NCBI GenBank assembly: GCA_947175775.1
Contig: CAMWNY010000110.1
Coordinates: forward strand, 1 to 7,506
DNA from: an uncultured Lachnospiraceae bacterium
GTDB lineage: Bacteria; Bacillota; Clostridia; Lachnospirales; Lachnospiraceae
Direction: 5' to 3'
Length of the DNA stretch: 7,506 nt
Position 1 is the first letter of the stretch. Every line of letters starts with the position of its first letter. The notes beneath the pieces were generated by a model. It was given only the letters and a program-made list of their open reading frames with translations. It had not been told where the DNA came from and ran no database searches. Of this stretch, positions 6,098 to 7,506 are shown piece by piece. Both the position numbers and the translations under genes were made by a program.

Positions 6098-7506
6098 ATG
6101 AAGAAGAAGATTGGAATTGCGCTGCTGCTTGTTTCGGGTGTTTTGGCAGTGTATTTGATGTGTTTTTTTGGGGGAGCTGTCCGGTTTGAGACGCTGTGCG
6201 TAGATGAGGAGCAGTATCATATGATTACGGACAGCCGCCGCTATGCGAGCGGGGAGGAGCTGTTGGACGAACTTTTTTTTGACGAACAGCAGCTCTTTTT
6301 TGACGCGTCTTCGGATACGTTTTATTATTCGTTGGAGGAGGACAGCAGGAGTGCATATAATCCGCGTGTGGAGATTAGGGCGGCTGACGGTATGCATGTT
6401 GCGGTGCTGGAAGATCAGATTTTGCCGGAGGATGTACGGGCGGCTGAGACGATGCAGCTGATAGCATATAATGAATCGGCGTACCATGAATATCATCTTG
6501 TCTGCACGACGCTGCCCTTGATGAATATTGAGAGTGATACCCAAATCGGTGATGAAGATGTGCCGGTGCATATGACGCTGTTTGACAACAGTAAGGGCGC
6601 GGCGCAGCGGCTTACGCAGTCGGACGGCGCCATGCATATCCGGGGCGGTTCAACGAGGACGTATCCCAAAAAGGGATATAAGCTTTCGCTTACGAAAGAG
6701 TCGCTGGGGAACAATGTACGGCTGAATAAGGTTTCGCTTTTGGGAATGCGTCAGGACGACGACTGGATTTTGTATGCGGCGTACAATGACCCTGAGAAAA
6801 TCAGGAACGTGTTCTCGTCGGCTTTGTGGAAGAACACTTGTGCGATAGATAATGCGCTCGGGATTGACAATGGTATGGAGTACCGCTATGTCGAGCTGTT
6901 TTTGAACGGGGAATATTGGGGCTTGTATGCGCTTGGCTATCCGATTGACGAGTTGCAGCTTTCGATTGACGCGTCGCAGGGGGAGCGGCTTTATAAGAAG
7001 AGCACATGGGACAGTGAGGATTATATGCTGTCGCTGCCGGATATTGGTGTCGCCGGATATAAGGCAGACGAGGACGCGGACGATGCATGGGCGCCTTTGA
7101 AGGAGCATTTTGCCGCACTGCATGCGGAGTGGGACAATGCGGAGCGCATGTATGAGGGCATCGACATTGACAATGCGGTTGATATGTATCTGTTTCTGAA
7201 TCTGATACAGGGAATTGACCATGTGGGTGTGATTAACAGTCTTTCGGCAAAGAATATGTTTCTTTCGTTTCATAACAGGGACGGTAAGGAGGTTGCACTG
7301 TATACGCCGTGGGATATGGATATTACATGGGGATTGCAGTGGACGGGCGACGCGGAAACAAATATGTGCAAGGCATACGGCATTCCGTGCAGTCAGAATA
7401 CGGTTTGGGGGCTTGGAAACCTGCCGTCGCTGATTTTAAACGGGGACGATGAGATTTGGAGCCTGATTTTTGCGAAGTATTGGAAGCTGCGGGAGGCCTT
7501 GTGGTC
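6098..7506 (+). CDS. CotH family atypical protein kinase with N-terminal membrane anchor, partial
   Basis: 469 codons are open to the right edge with no stop, so the C-terminus is missing. Residues 2-25 are a lysine start and a hydrophobic stretch, fitting a signal anchor or signal peptide with the rest outside the membrane. No lipobox is seen. About 26-150 is a less conserved extracytoplasmic region. The CotH core then shows HIRGGSTRTYPKKGYK (180-195, with the lysines of the nucleotide site), DWILYAAYNDPEKIRN (222 on), ELFLNGEYWGLY (266-277) and TPWDMDITWG (403-412), whose Asp406 and Asp408 are likely metal ligands. In Bacillus, CotH is a kinase that phosphorylates spore coat proteins. The ATG at 6098 has GAAGG six bases upstream and an in-frame stop shortly before. 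It lies 51 bases after the DUF4956 gene in the same operon. The long minus-strand open frames inside it are shadows. Confidence 0.92.
   Translation, partial: MKKKIGIALLLVSGVLAVYLMCFFGGAVRFETLCVDEEQYHMITDSRRYASGEELLDELFFDEQQLFFDASSDTFYYSLEEDSRSAYNPRVEIRAADGMHVAVLEDQILPEDVRAAETMQLIAYNESAYHEYHLVCTTLPLMNIESDTQIGDEDVPVHMTLFDNSKGAAQRLTQSDGAMHIRGGSTRTYPKKGYKLSLTKESLGNNVRLNKVSLLGMRQDDDWILYAAYNDPEKIRNVFSSALWKNTCAIDNALGIDNGMEYRYVELFLNGEYWGLYALGYPIDELQLSIDASQGERLYKKSTWDSEDYMLSLPDIGVAGYKADEDADDAWAPLKEHFAALHAEWDNAERMYEGIDIDNAVDMYLFLNLIQGIDHVGVINSLSAKNMFLSFHNRDGKEVALYTPWDMDITWGLQWTGDAETNMCKAYGIPCSQNTVWGLGNLPSLILNGDDEIWSLIFAKYWKLREALW

Noticed and set aside
6092..7273. Two long minus-strand open frames (181 and 207 codons)
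   Set aside because: They are antisense to cotH, rich in Arg, His and Gln as expected of shadow frames, and have no ribosome binding site or domain.

Overview
The window looks like chromosomal DNA of an anaerobic Firmicute, most likely Clostridia of the Lachnospiraceae type. This is inferred from the protein sequences (MurC, paired GlgC/GlgD, SpoVG, a VTC/DUF4956/CotH trio), the AT-rich intergenic DNA, strong purine-rich ribosome binding sites and the moderate GC of the genes. I see no insertion sequence, phage gene, tRNA, rRNA or CRISPR array.

Layout. On the minus strand, 1-1337 is murC, complete at its start and missing about its last 15-20 codons beyond the left edge. A divergent AT-rich gap of about 350 bases follows. 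It holds a good extended -10 promoter (around 1510-1538), a short inverted repeat across that promoter, and a long hairpin in the transcribed leader just before glgC. On the plus strand come glgC (1687-2955), glgD (3038-4156) and spoVG (4224-4505), closed by a clear intrinsic terminator at 4537-4570. An 11-bp hairpin sits between glgC and glgD. A second plus-strand operon begins behind a likely promoter at 4570-4598: a stand-alone VTC-domain polyphosphate polymerase (4677-5381), a DUF4956 membrane protein whose start overlaps the previous stop by four bases (5378-6046), and a CotH-family atypical kinase with an N-terminal membrane anchor (6098 to beyond the right edge).

How the genes work together. 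MurC adds L-alanine to UDP-MurNAc in peptidoglycan synthesis. GlgC makes ADP-glucose for glycogen synthesis; GlgD is a paralogue with a damaged nucleotide-binding loop and is probably its regulatory partner. SpoVG is a small conserved nucleic-acid-binding regulator that may share the glg transcript. The last three genes look like one functional unit: a cytoplasmic polyphosphate-making tunnel enzyme, a multi-pass membrane partner and an outward-facing kinase-fold protein. Their arrangement recalls the eukaryotic VTC complex, which couples polyphosphate synthesis to export through a membrane channel. This trio is the most interesting content of the window. Its function is inferred here, not shown.
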